A stretch of DNA of 39,615 nucleotides. Origin: CAVSWN01 sp046728115 (GTDB taxonomy: Bacteria; Acidobacteriota; Vicinamibacteria; Vicinamibacterales; CAVVIG01). Each line of letters starts with the position of its first letter. Position 1 is the first letter of the stretch. The DNA is taken from the NCBI GenBank assembly GCA_046728115.1, contig JBKPDW010000024.1, positions 1-39,615 of the forward strand, read 5' to 3'. The position numbers and the translations under genes are program-made. Below, in pieces: positions 9,520 to 17,269 of this stretch. A model generated the notes under the pieces. That model did no database searches and was not told where the DNA came from. It saw nothing but the letters and a program-made list of their open reading frames with translations.

Positions 9520-10469
9520 TGATTTCACGCCGTAGAGTTCTGGCCGGATTCGGCGCTGCCGCGGCCCTCCGCATGACGCATTTCAACGCGGCATCGCCCG
9601 CGTTCCACCAGTCGATTCTCACCGACGAGATTGCGGCCGACCTCGGTCACGCGTGCGAAGTGGCATCGCGCGAATTCGGGCTGGGCTTCGTGGATCTGCG
9701 CGAGGCTGGCGGCAAGAACATCATGAACTGGGACGCGGCGCAGATTGCCAACGCGAAGGGCATCCTCAAGCGGTTCGGCCTGCGGGTCGCCTGCATCGCA
9801 TCTCCGGTGTTCAAAGTGGACTGGCCGGGCGCGCCGAAGTCGTCGTACAGTCCGACCCGCGATGAGTTTGGCGCCAACTTCACCTTCGATCAGCAGAGCG
9901 ACCTGCTCGAGCGCGCGTTCGATCTCGCGCGCACGTTCGAGACCGATCGGATCCGTATCTTCGATTTCTGGCGCCTCGACGATCAGACTCCCCACCGCAA
10001 AGCCATCGACGACGTCGTGCGCGGCGCCGCGGACAAGGCGGAGAAGCGAGGCCTGACGCTCGTTCTCGAAAACGAATACGCCTGCAACACCGCCACCGGT
10101 GTCGAGGCCGGGCGTCTGCTCGCCGCCGTACCGAGCAAGGCGCTCCAGATCACGTGGGACCCAGGCAACGCGCAGTGGCGCGGTGAAGTGCCGTACCCGG
10201 CCGGTTATGACGCGATCCCCAAAGGGCGAATCGGCCACGTCCACTGCAAGGACGCCGTGCGAAAGACCGACGGCAGCGGCTGGGAGTGGGCGGCGATGGG
10301 CCGCGGCGTGATCGACTGGGCGGGCCAGTTCCGGGCGCTGAAGAACGACGGGTATCGCCACGCAGTGACGCTCGAGACGCATTGGCGCGGCGCCGGCACC
10401 CCCGAGGAATCGTCGCGTCAGAGTTTTGCCGGGATGAAAGAGCTGCTGAAAAAGGCCGGAGCCCCGTAG
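9519..10469 (+). CDS. Tat-signal sugar isomerase/epimerase TIM barrel
   Basis: A 316-aa xylose-isomerase-like TIM-barrel protein of the AP-endonuclease-2 family. The N-terminus SRRRVLAGFG followed by an Ala-rich stretch is a twin-arginine signal, so export in folded form is predicted. Barrel signatures are LVLENEYACN, ITWDPGNAQW and IGHVHCKDAV, containing acidic and His residues that in this family bind a divalent metal and the sugar. No Shine-Dalgarno is visible before the ATG, because the 15-bp palindrome occupies that position. First gene of the rightward arm with DUF6807, Gfo/Idh and KDPG aldolase. Substrate unknown; a keto sugar or sugar acid is plausible. Confidence 0.82.
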   Translation: MISRRRVLAGFGAAAALRMTHFNAASPAFHQSILTDEIAADLGHACEVASREFGLGFVDLREAGGKNIMNWDAAQIANAKGILKRFGLRVACIASPVFKVDWPGAPKSSYSPTRDEFGANFTFDQQSDLLERAFDLARTFETDRIRIFDFWRLDDQTPHRKAIDDVVRGAADKAEKRGLTLVLENEYACNTATGVEAGRLLAAVPSKALQITWDPGNAQWRGEVPYPAGYDAIPKGRIGHVHCKDAVRKTDGSGWEWAAMGRGVIDWAGQFRALKNDGYRHAVTLETHWRGAGTPEESSRQSFAGMKELLKKAGAP

Positions 10470-10480
10470 GAGGTGGTCGA

Positions 10481-11569
10481 ATGCATCGAGCGGCAGTCGC
10501 CCTCATCGCGATCACGACGCTCTCGGTATCGCCGGTGGCACGACGGCATCAGTCGAGCGACGCTGGCACGTCCGCGAAGCGCTCCGCCAAGTCTGTGCCA
10601 AGCCGTGTGACCGTCACGCCAAACGAATCCGCAAAGCGAGTCGACGTCGAGATCGGTGGCAAGCCATTCACGTCCTACATCTGGCCGGAGCAGGTCAAAA
10701 AGCCGGTACTGGATCCGATTCGCAGCGCCGGGGGGACCCTGGTGACGCGCGGATGGCCGCTCGCGCCGCGGCCTGGCGAACGGATCGACCATCCGCATCA
10801 CGTCGGTCTCTGGTTCAACTATGAGAGTGTGAACGGTCTCGATTTCTGGAACAACTCGGATGCCATCAAGGCCGACGAGCGATCGAAGATGGGCACGATT
10901 CTCCATCGACGGATCGCGGCGGCCAAGGGCGGCGATCGCGGCGAGCTGACGACCGAGACGGATTGGGTGACACCCGCCGGCACGACGCTGCTGCACGAGC
11001 GCATGCAGTTCGTCTTCTCCGGCGACGCATCGACTCGGACAATCGATCGCATCGCCACATTGACCGCGGCCGGCACACGGGTGGTCTTCGCCGACGCGAA
11101 GGATGGCATGCTCGGCATGCGCGTTGCCCGGCAGCTCGAGCAGCCGTCGAACGAACCGCTCGTCTTCACCGATATTGCCGGCCGCGCGACCGAGGTGCCG
11201 GCGATGGACAACAAGGGCGTGACGGGCGAGTACACGAGCAGCGAGGGTAAGAAAGGCGACGCCGTGTGGGGCACCCGCGCACGGTGGACGCTGCTGGCCG
11301 GCAGCATCGGGACCCAGCCGATCACCATTGCGATGGTCGATCATCCGGAGAATCCCGGGTTTCCCACCTACTGGCATGCGCGCGGCTACGGGCTGTTTGC
11401 TGCCAACCCGCTTGGACAGAAAGTGTTCAGCGAAGGACGCGAGACGATGAACTTCGCGCTCGAGCCCGGCGCGTCAGCGACGTTCCGCTACCGAATCGTG
11501 GTCCTCGAGGAGAGATCGCAGCCGGAACGCATCGAGCGCGAATACAAGGCATTTGCCAGCGCTCGATGA
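10481..11569 (+). CDS. DUF6807 (PmoA-like) secreted protein
   Basis: A 362-aa protein of the DUF6807/PmoA family, which is common in carbohydrate clusters of Acidobacteriota, Planctomycetes and Bacteroidota and whose biochemical role I cannot name. The ATG at 10481 has an excellent AGGAGGT site at 10468-10474. The first 20 residues are hydrophobic after MHR and read as a signal peptide. Family motifs seen: FTSYIWPEQVKKPVLDPI, GERIDHPHHVGLWF (two adjacent His, likely functional) and a late HPENPGFPTYWHARGYGL. The stop overlaps the next ATG (ATGA). A beta-rich fold is expected. Linkage to a Gfo/Idh dehydrogenase and TIM-barrel isomerase suggests a step in glycoside or sugar-acid breakdown. Confidence 0.78.
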   Translation: MHRAAVALIAITTLSVSPVARRHQSSDAGTSAKRSAKSVPSRVTVTPNESAKRVDVEIGGKPFTSYIWPEQVKKPVLDPIRSAGGTLVTRGWPLAPRPGERIDHPHHVGLWFNYESVNGLDFWNNSDAIKADERSKMGTILHRRIAAAKGGDRGELTTETDWVTPAGTTLLHERMQFVFSGDASTRTIDRIATLTAAGTRVVFADAKDGMLGMRVARQLEQPSNEPLVFTDIAGRATEVPAMDNKGVTGEYTSSEGKKGDAVWGTRARWTLLAGSIGTQPITIAMVDHPENPGFPTYWHARGYGLFAANPLGQKVFSEGRETMNFALEPGASATFRYRIVVLEERSQPERIEREYKAFASAR

Positions 11570-12609
11570 TCCACGTCGGCCTGATTGGTGCAGGCAACAT
11601 CAGCGACACACATGCGAGGGCGGTGACAGAAATTCCGGGTGCTGCCATCGTGGCCGTGCATTCACCGACACGTGCCCACGCAGACCGGCTCGCCGCGCGG
11701 CATCAGGCTGCGGCGTACGACACGCTCGACTCGTTCCTCCGTCATCGTCCGCTCGACATGGTCGTGGTGGGAAGCCCGTCGGGACTCCACGCGGAGCACG
11801 GCATCGCGTCGGCGCAGAAAGGCCTCCATGTGCTCGTGGAGAAACCGATTGACGTCACCGTCGCAAAAGCGGACGCGCTCATCGCGGCGGCCGCACGCGC
11901 CGGCGTGACGTTGGGCGTCATCTTTCAGGATCGACTCAAACCGGACGTGGTGCGGCTCAAGGCGCTCGTCGAAACCGGGCGACTCGGGGCGCCCATTCTG
12001 GCCGCAGCGCAGGTGAAATGGTTCCGGCCGACGGCCTACTACGAAGGTTCGCGCTGGCGTGGGACGCGCGCGCTCGACGGCGGCGGCGCGCTGATGAACC
12101 AGGGCGTGCACACCGTGGATCTGCTGCTGTGGCTGTTGGGACCGGTGCGGCGCGTATTCGGAAGGACTGCGACCGCACTGCACAAGATCGAAGTAGAAGA
12201 CACGGCCGTGGCGGTCCTCGAGTTTGCGAACGGCGCGCTTGGAACGATTGAGGCCACCACCGCCGCGTATCCTGGCTATGCGCGTCGCATCGAATTGACG
12301 GGATCGAATGGTACAGCAACGCTCGAAGGCGATGATCTCGTCAGCGTGGACTTGCAGCATCAAACCGAGCCCTTTGCGCTCCGATCTTCGGCTCGTGCGG
12401 GATCGGGCATGGGAGCGGCGCCGGAAAACGCGGCATCTCCGGTGGTGACCGATGTCAGCGCGCATCGAGCGGTCCTGGAGGATTTCATCCGTTCCATCGC
12501 TGTCCACGGCGAGCCGTCCTGCGGCGGCGAGAGTGGACGCCGCAGCGTCAGATTGATCGAGGCCATCTACGAGTCGGCGCGCACCGGCCGCGCCGTTGAC
12601 GTGAGTTGA
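11566..12609 (+). CDS. Gfo/Idh/MocA-family NAD(P)-dependent oxidoreductase
   Basis: A 347-aa sugar dehydrogenase-like protein. The N-terminal Rossmann fold begins at once with HVGLIGAGNISDTHA, and the conserved VEKPIDV supplies the family's catalytic-region Lys. The C-terminal domain has GGGALMNQGVHTVDLLLWLLG with the usual His-Asp region. No signal peptide, so cytoplasmic. The ATG overlaps the DUF6807 stop, and its own stop overlaps the aldolase start. Members oxidise or epimerise sugars, inositols or sugar acids; the specific substrate is not readable. With the TIM-barrel protein it could form a 3-keto-sugar oxidation/elimination pair. Confidence 0.87.
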   Translation: MIHVGLIGAGNISDTHARAVTEIPGAAIVAVHSPTRAHADRLAARHQAAAYDTLDSFLRHRPLDMVVVGSPSGLHAEHGIASAQKGLHVLVEKPIDVTVAKADALIAAAARAGVTLGVIFQDRLKPDVVRLKALVETGRLGAPILAAAQVKWFRPTAYYEGSRWRGTRALDGGGALMNQGVHTVDLLLWLLGPVRRVFGRTATALHKIEVEDTAVAVLEFANGALGTIEATTAAYPGYARRIELTGSNGTATLEGDDLVSVDLQHQTEPFALRSSARAGSGMGAAPENAASPVVTDVSAHRAVLEDFIRSIAVHGEPSCGGESGRRSVRLIEAIYESARTGRAVDVS

Positions 12610-13277
12610 GGGTCGCGAGCGTGACGACATCTCGACGAGCTGCCGTGACGGCGCACATCGAGCGCCTCCGCGTCGTTGCCGTGATCCGGCTGAAGGATCC
12701 GGCGAAGCTGCGCGCCGTCATCGACGCGATGGCCGCGGGCGGAGTCCGCGCGCTCGAAGTGACGATGACCGTACCAGGTGCGATCGACCTGATCCGCGAG
12801 CTGGCGCCGACGCTGCCCGACGGCTTTCTGCTGGGCGCAGGGACGGTGACCGACACGCAGACCGCTCGGTCCGTCATCGACGCCGGGGCCTCGTTCGTGG
12901 TCGGCCCGGTGTTTCGGCCGGATGTCGTCGCGGCCTGTCACGAGCGCGACGTGCCGGCGATGCCCGGCTGTTTCACGCCGACAGAGATTTTCACCGCGTA
13001 TCAATGCGGCGCCGACATCGTCAAAGTGTTTCCGGCGACGGCGCTCGGTCCCCAGTTCATCAAGGACGTGCGGGCGCCGCTTCCGCAAATCAAGCTGATG
13101 CCGACGGGTGGCGTCACGCTCGACAACGCGGGCGATTGGATTCGTGCGGGTGCGGTTGCCGTCGGGCTCGGATCGGCGCTGCTCGACGCAAAGGCGATAG
13201 ACGAAGGTCGATTCGACGCCATCACCGCAAATGCGCGGCGTGTAGTCGAGAACGTCGCGGCCGTCCGACCAGGCTGA
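12606..13277 (+). CDS. eda: 2-keto-3-deoxy-6-phosphogluconate aldolase (KDPG/KDPGal aldolase)
   Basis: Class I aldolase cleaving KDPG (or the galacto isomer) to pyruvate and glyceraldehyde 3-phosphate, the last step of hexuronate and Entner-Doudoroff catabolism. The Schiff-base Lys is in DIVKVFPA (Lys140 from the TTG at 12606) and the general-base Glu in ALEVTM (Glu51); their spacing of 89 matches the 88 of E. coli Eda. Also visible are GAGTV, MPGCFTPTEI and PTGGV phosphate-binding loops. TTG 12606 overlaps the Gfo/Idh stop; GTG 12621 is an alternative. No KDG kinase lies in the window, so the phosphorylated substrate must come from elsewhere, or the enzyme accepts KDG. Confidence 0.9.
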   Translation: MRVASVTTSRRAAVTAHIERLRVVAVIRLKDPAKLRAVIDAMAAGGVRALEVTMTVPGAIDLIRELAPTLPDGFLLGAGTVTDTQTARSVIDAGASFVVGPVFRPDVVAACHERDVPAMPGCFTPTEIFTAYQCGADIVKVFPATALGPQFIKDVRAPLPQIKLMPTGGVTLDNAGDWIRAGAVAVGLGSALLDAKAIDEGRFDAITANARRVVENVAAVRPG

Positions 13278-13372
13278 TGGAGCGTATTCGACGAAGCAGA
13301 CTGCCACGGATTCCCTTGGCGGTCTTTTCACTCCTTGCGTTTTTTTACGCTTTGATGCCGGCGATAACGTGA
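13277..13372 (+). CDS. Possible 31-aa basic membrane peptide
   Basis: The ATG shares a base with the aldolase stop (TGATG) and opens a 31-codon frame ending at TGA 13370-13372, one base before the convergent Gfo/Idh stop. The product has a strongly basic head (MERIRRSRLPR) and one hydrophobic helix (IPLAVFSLLAFFYAL), the shape of a small inner-membrane protein. The overlap fits how other genes in this operon are joined. No homologue is recognised and no separate ribosome site is evident, so it could be chance. Confidence 0.3.
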   Translation: MERIRRSRLPRIPLAVFSLLAFFYALMPAIT

Positions 13373-13373
13373 A

Positions 13374-14426
13374 CTAGACGCGAGGAATTGGCGTGCCGCC
13401 TCCCGTGCTGGACGTGTAGCACGCCTCGACGAGTGCCATCGTCTTGATGGCATCATCGACGCCGCTCACCAGGACAGAATCTTCGCCTGCGACAAACCGC
13501 TGCAGATTCGACATCGGTCCCTCGAAAGCAGTCGTGAACCACGAGCCGCGGAGCGGCACGTCGCGCCATTCATCTTTCAGTGCGACTTCCAGGGAGTCCG
13601 AAGGACCGGCCGGGTACGCGAGATTCACGCCCCAGGTCAGCCTGGCGGCGCCGCGTAAGCCTTCGACAACCATCTGCGACGCACGATAGCGCGCGCCCGC
13701 GCGGTGGGTATGATTCAACGTCAGCGAGCACCGGATGCGATCGCCATAGCCAAGAATAATCGAGCTGCGCGTGTCCGTCAGATCCGGCATCGACGGATGG
13801 CGGACCACGCGGCAGTACACGCCGTCGGGTTCACCAATCAACCAGCGAATCGTGTCGAGGTAATGAATGGAGTGATACGGCACTTCGAGACGGGGCGTAT
13901 CCTTGAGAAATGACCAGAGATGCCACGGCTGATCGATGACGATGCGCACCTCGACGTCGGTGACGGGACCCAAGGCATCACGAGTCAACAGATCGCGCAG
14001 CGCGAGCACATTCGGGCTGAACCGCAGCTGAAAGTTGACGGCCGCCGTCAGGTGGCGCTCGCGACAGCATGCGCGGATGGCGCTGGCCGCTGCTAGGTCG
14101 GGTCCCATCGGCTTCTGCATCAGCACGGCGGCGCCAACCGGAAGCGTCCCGAGGATGGGCAGAATCTGGTCGCCGGGAACGGCGATGTCGTAAATGGCAT
14201 TGGAGACAGCAGTCGCGGCGGCAAGCGTGGGGAACACGGTCTCAATCGAGAATGCGTTCGCGACCGCGGCGGCTGCGTCGGCACGCCTGTCGTACAGGCC
14301 CGCAACCGGGAAGCCGAGCGCCCGGTATGTCGGAAGGTGGGCCGTCCGAACGATCCCGCCGGCGCCGATGATGACGATCGGGCGTGGCCGGGTCGGCCGA
14401 GGCCACGACTGCGACAGATCCAGCAT
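13374..14426 (-). CDS. Gfo/Idh/MocA-family oxidoreductase
   Basis: A second Gfo/Idh/MocA protein, about 350 residues. The nucleotide-binding fold is VIIGAGGIVRTAHLP; the usual EKP motif is MQKPMG here, keeping the Lys; and VPYHSIHYLDTIRWLIG is the family's His region. ATG 14426 is chosen because the Rossmann strand begins about 16 residues later; an in-frame GTG at 14489 would add 21 basic residues with no recognisable role. Neither start has a clear ribosome site. It lies 133 bp downstream of an SDR gene on the same strand, suggesting a two-gene sugar-oxidation unit. Substrate unknown. Confidence 0.82.
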   Translation of the reverse strand: MLDLSQSWPRPTRPRPIVIIGAGGIVRTAHLPTYRALGFPVAGLYDRRADAAAAVANAFSIETVFPTLAAATAVSNAIYDIAVPGDQILPILGTLPVGAAVLMQKPMGPDLAAASAIRACCRERHLTAAVNFQLRFSPNVLALRDLLTRDALGPVTDVEVRIVIDQPWHLWSFLKDTPRLEVPYHSIHYLDTIRWLIGEPDGVYCRVVRHPSMPDLTDTRSSIILGYGDRIRCSLTLNHTHRAGARYRASQMVVEGLRGAARLTWGVNLAYPAGPSDSLEVALKDEWRDVPLRGSWFTTAFEGPMSNLQRFVAGEDSVLVSGVDDAIKTMALVEACYTSSTGGGTPIPRV

Positions 14427-14559
14427 CAGGTCGTGGCGTGCGGCCTGCCGGCGCGAGCGTGGAGCGTGAGTCGAATCGAATCGGACCACGGTCGCCCGGC
14501 CCGCAAAGGGGCCAAAAACCGCAACGTCAGCAAAGCGCGCAAATAATGACGTTCATTTG

Positions 14560-15327
14560 TCATGCGACGAGGACTCCGCCGTCGATTGGGTACGCGTGCC
14601 CCGTGACGAATGCTGCCTCGTCCGAACACAGATACAGCGCCAGCGCGGCGACTTCGTCCGGGGTGCCCATGCGGCCGATCGGCTGATAAGCTTCGAGGGT
14701 TTTCCGCACCTCGTCTTCGCGCCCCGGATAATTCTTGCGCAGATAGTTCTCGACGAACGGCGTCTGCACGCGCGCCGGGCAGATGCAGTTGCAGCGGATG
14801 CCCCGTTTGACGTAGTCCAGCGCCACCGACATCGTCATCGTGAGCACGGCGCCTTTCGTCATCGAGTACGCAAAGCGGTCGGCGACGCCGACGAGAGACG
14901 CAATGGACGCCATGTTGACGATGACGCCGCCGCCATGGGCGAGCATGATCTCGACCGCGGCGCGCGTGCAGAGAAAAACGCCGCGGACGTTCACCGCGTA
15001 CAGCCGGTCGAAATCCTCGAGTGTTGTCTGCTGGATCGTACCGACGTGCGAGATGCCCGCGTTGTTCACCAGGATGTCGAGGCGTCCGAAGGTTTTGTGG
15101 AGTTCGTCGAATGTGGCGGCAACCGCGTCGGGTGCTGCGACGTCGCAGCGTCGCGCGACGGCATCGCCACCGGCGGCACTGATCGTCTCGACCGTGGTAA
15201 CAGCGCTGTCATTCAGGTCGATGACGACGATTCGCGCGCCCTGCCGGGCGAACAGCGTGGCGATGGCCGCGCCGATGCCCGATCCGGCGCCAGTCACCAC
15301 GGCAACTTTTTGAGCCAGATCGAACAT
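14560..15327 (-). CDS. SDR-family oxidoreductase
   Basis: A classical short-chain dehydrogenase of 255 residues from ATG 15327 (MFDLAQKVAVVTG); an in-frame start six codons upstream at 15345 is also possible. Motifs: GAGSGIGAAIA for NAD(P) binding, NNAGISH, catalytic Ser in MASIAS and YSMTK. Asp at the end of strand 2 (VVIDLND) favours NAD over NADP. The overall pattern resembles sugar or 3-hydroxyacyl dehydrogenases such as L-fucose or 2-keto-3-deoxy-L-fuconate dehydrogenase. It is followed on the same strand by a Gfo/Idh gene, consistent with a role in sugar oxidation. Confidence 0.86.
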   Translation of the reverse strand: MFDLAQKVAVVTGAGSGIGAAIATLFARQGARIVVIDLNDSAVTTVETISAAGGDAVARRCDVAAPDAVAATFDELHKTFGRLDILVNNAGISHVGTIQQTTLEDFDRLYAVNVRGVFLCTRAAVEIMLAHGGGVIVNMASIASLVGVADRFAYSMTKGAVLTMTMSVALDYVKRGIRCNCICPARVQTPFVENYLRKNYPGREDEVRKTLEAYQPIGRMGTPDEVAALALYLCSDEAAFVTGHAYPIDGGVLVA

Positions 15328-15517
15328 GGACGGCGACGATATCACATCCTTTCCAGTGACGGTCGTCAGTCAATGGTGCGGCGATGCGTTGCCGACGGAC
15401 GCGGCCGTTACCAACGCTTCGGTCCCCTCATCGCGCTGGGACGTATGGCATCGCGACTCGAACACGCCGGATGTCGGTCCGTTCGCTTTCGGGTCGATCG
15501 GCCGCTCGTCGACGGGA

Positions 15518-16198
15518 TCACTCGCGATCTCTCCGACGGATCCGCCTGGTCTTCGGCCCTTCTTCCGACGCCCAGAGGCGCAGCCGCAGGTCGACCGACG
15601 CAATCGTGATGTGGTCATCGTCCTGCAGGGTGACCGGCGACGTCACACGTGTGCGGCCGACAAACGTCCCGTTGGTGCTGCCGAGATCCGCAAGCGTGAC
15701 GTCCCGTCGCGCGACGTCGACGTGGATATTCGCGTGCCGGCGGGATACCCCGTCCACATCGAGGAAAACTGCGCACCGGGGACCACGGCCGATCACGTTG
15801 TCACCGTCGGCGAGACGAAATGTTGTGCCCTTCCAGGTCAGCCAGCAGAGCATCGGAGACGCGTCCATCTGCGGCCCGATGTCCTCGATGACCTCGCCGC
15901 AGAAGGCGTATCCGACGCCATGCACAGTCCGGATGAATCGCGGTTGGCGGACGTCATCGTCGATCGCCTTCCGGATTTCTCCGATCAAAACATTGAGGGT
16001 CGCGTCGACCACGAACGTATCGGGCCAGATGCGCGCATGCAGCAAACTCTTTTCGAGCACCTTCGGTCTGTGTTGAATGAGGAGGCAGAGCAGGTCGAAG
16101 GCCTTCGGGGACAGGTGGACCTCCGGATCACCCCCATCGGCCCGGATCAGCTGCCTCGTGTCGGAATCGATCGTGAACGGGGGAAATCGCACTCTCAC
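15518..16198 (-). CDS. Winged-helix (OmpR/CadC-type) regulator with C-terminal FHA domain
   Basis: A predicted DNA-binding regulator of about 226 residues. An OmpR-type winged helix occupies roughly residues 1-100, with LSPKAFDLLCLLIQHR, LNVLIGEIRKAI and the wing RTVHGVGYAF. An FHA phosphothreonine-binding domain follows at about 130-220, with all key motifs: IGRG, SRRHANI and LGSTNGTFVG. There is no receiver domain. The start is taken as GTG 16198 or 16192, where the winged-helix fold begins; the frame continues upstream without similarity. It is divergent from the FHA/PP2C/kinase operon with 100 bp between. A phosphothreonine signal from that pathway could be read out as transcription, an inference from context. 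Confidence 0.86.
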   Translation of the reverse strand: MRVRFPPFTIDSDTRQLIRADGGDPEVHLSPKAFDLLCLLIQHRPKVLEKSLLHARIWPDTFVVDATLNVLIGEIRKAIDDDVRQPRFIRTVHGVGYAFCGEVIEDIGPQMDASPMLCWLTWKGTTFRLADGDNVIGRGPRCAVFLDVDGVSRRHANIHVDVARRDVTLADLGSTNGTFVGRTRVTSPVTLQDDDHITIASVDLRLRLWASEEGPKTRRIRRRDRE

Positions 16199-16298
16199 GG
16201 TTGCGCCGGGAAATTGGGAAATCCTTCGGAATCCCTTAAGACTTCGCGCGGCGGCTGCGCGACACTGAGCCAGCCAGAGTCCGAGTATAGGGCACCCG
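16199..16298. promoter_or_regulatory. Divergent promoter region of the kinase/cell-wall cassette
   Basis: This 100-bp gap separates the winged-helix/FHA regulator from the rightward operon. It contains two GGGAAAT repeats at 16208-16214 and 16216-16222, spaced 8 bp start to start, which could be a tandem site for the winged-helix protein. No convincing -35/-10 pair was recognised on either strand. Confidence 0.25.
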
Positions 16299-17174
16299 AT
16301 GGCATCGCACCGACCCGGCCCTGTCGCGTCAGGTTCCCGTCGACCGGCGCGTGACATCATCGACGCGGTCGTCGACAACATGCGGGCGAACCTGGAGCAA
16401 CTCAGGTATTCGACGCTGGCCGCGAGCCGCTATACCGTCTACCTTCATCCAGCCGAATACGGCCGGCTCGAGGGAATCGTCCCGATCCTGCGCGAGCAGA
16501 CGGTCCGCGCGCTCAACGAGGAACTGCAGAAATTGAACCAGGGCTCGCGGGTGCGGCGCTGGATCGGCCGATCGGCGGGCCGTCCCGAGGTCGAAATTCG
16601 GAAGGCCGCCTCGGACTGGCATGTGGAGTTCCTGCCAGACCCGGATGGCGATCTCGGCGAGGGCGACCTGCTCGTCGACTCGGAGCTGGCGCTGCCCTCG
16701 AATCCCGACCTTGGAGTGGGTGAACGCACGCGACGTGTCACGACCGTTCACGCGGGGTCGCGGACGACCACACGGGAGCAGACGGTCGCCCGAACGGAAT
16801 CGGCGTCCGCAGCGCCGGTCTGCGCGACCATCGTCTACGAGGACGATCGGGGCCGTCACTCGTACGACGTCGTCAAAGAGTCGTTGACGGTGGGGCGCGG
16901 CGGCATCGCATATCCCGTGGACGTACGCATCGCGTCATCCTCGGACGTTTCTCGTGAGCACGCTCGCATACGTCGCGATGCGGCGACCGGCCGTTTCTTT
17001 CTCATCGACCTGAGCTCGTTGGGGACGACGCTGAACGGCCGCCATGTCCCTCGCGGGTATGACGAGGTCGATGGCGGGAAGCGCGAGAACGGCGCCGAAA
17101 CGCCGTTGCCGGACGGCGCCCGGATTGGCCTCGCGGACGTCGTGTTCCTGGACTTCCACACCGTCGGGCCATGA
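16299..17174 (+). CDS. FhaA-like protein: DUF3662 domain plus FHA domain
   Basis: A 291-aa cytoplasmic signalling adaptor. Residues of about 20-115 resemble DUF3662, the N-terminal domain of mycobacterial FhaA (for example ASRYTVYLHPAEYGRLEG and LNEELQKLNQ). An acidic/Thr-rich linker with possible phosphorylation sites follows. The FHA domain occupies about 180-285, with VGRGG, SREHARIRR and an LGTTLNGRHV loop retaining the Asn. FHA domains bind phosphothreonine peptides, and FhaA of actinobacteria regulates peptidoglycan synthesis with PknB. First gene of a tightly linked operon; its stop overlaps the next small gene (ATGA). The homology to FhaA is judged from domain order, not from a search. 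Confidence 0.82.
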   Translation: MASHRPGPVASGSRRPARDIIDAVVDNMRANLEQLRYSTLAASRYTVYLHPAEYGRLEGIVPILREQTVRALNEELQKLNQGSRVRRWIGRSAGRPEVEIRKAASDWHVEFLPDPDGDLGEGDLLVDSELALPSNPDLGVGERTRRVTTVHAGSRTTTREQTVARTESASAAPVCATIVYEDDRGRHSYDVVKESLTVGRGGIAYPVDVRIASSSDVSREHARIRRDAATGRFFLIDLSSLGTTLNGRHVPRGYDEVDGGKRENGAETPLPDGARIGLADVVFLDFHTVGP

Positions 17175-17269
17175 CGGTGCTCTTGTGGAGTCGGCTGGCA
17201 TTTCTCGGCGCGCTGTGCGCGCTCGCCGCGGTGTATTTATGGGTCACGTACAAAACGCGGCACGAGTGA
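17171..17269 (+). CDS. 32-aa single-pass membrane protein in the kinase/cell-wall operon
   Basis: A small gene of 32 codons. The product starts MTVLLWSRLAFLG and has one hydrophobic helix spanning about residues 3-26, followed by a basic tail (YKTRHE). The ATG overlaps the FhaA-like stop by ATGA, and its TGA overlaps the PP2C GTG start by GTGA. This double coupling is strong evidence for a real gene, because the same spacing recurs through the operon. No homologue is recognised. By position it may anchor or regulate the phosphatase/kinase complex in the inner membrane, which is inference. Confidence 0.62.
   Translation: MTVLLWSRLAFLGALCALAAVYLWVTYKTRHE

Noticed and set aside
13339..13350. 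GCGT-T-run-ACGC at the end of the aldolase operon, considered as a terminator
   Set aside because: The T-run is in the loop, not after a stem, and it encodes Phe residues of the possible small peptide.
14545..14557. AATGA-CGT-TCATT inverted repeat between the SDR and Gfo/Idh genes
   Set aside because: Only 5 bp per arm and a single copy, adjacent to a stop codon; too weak to call an operator.
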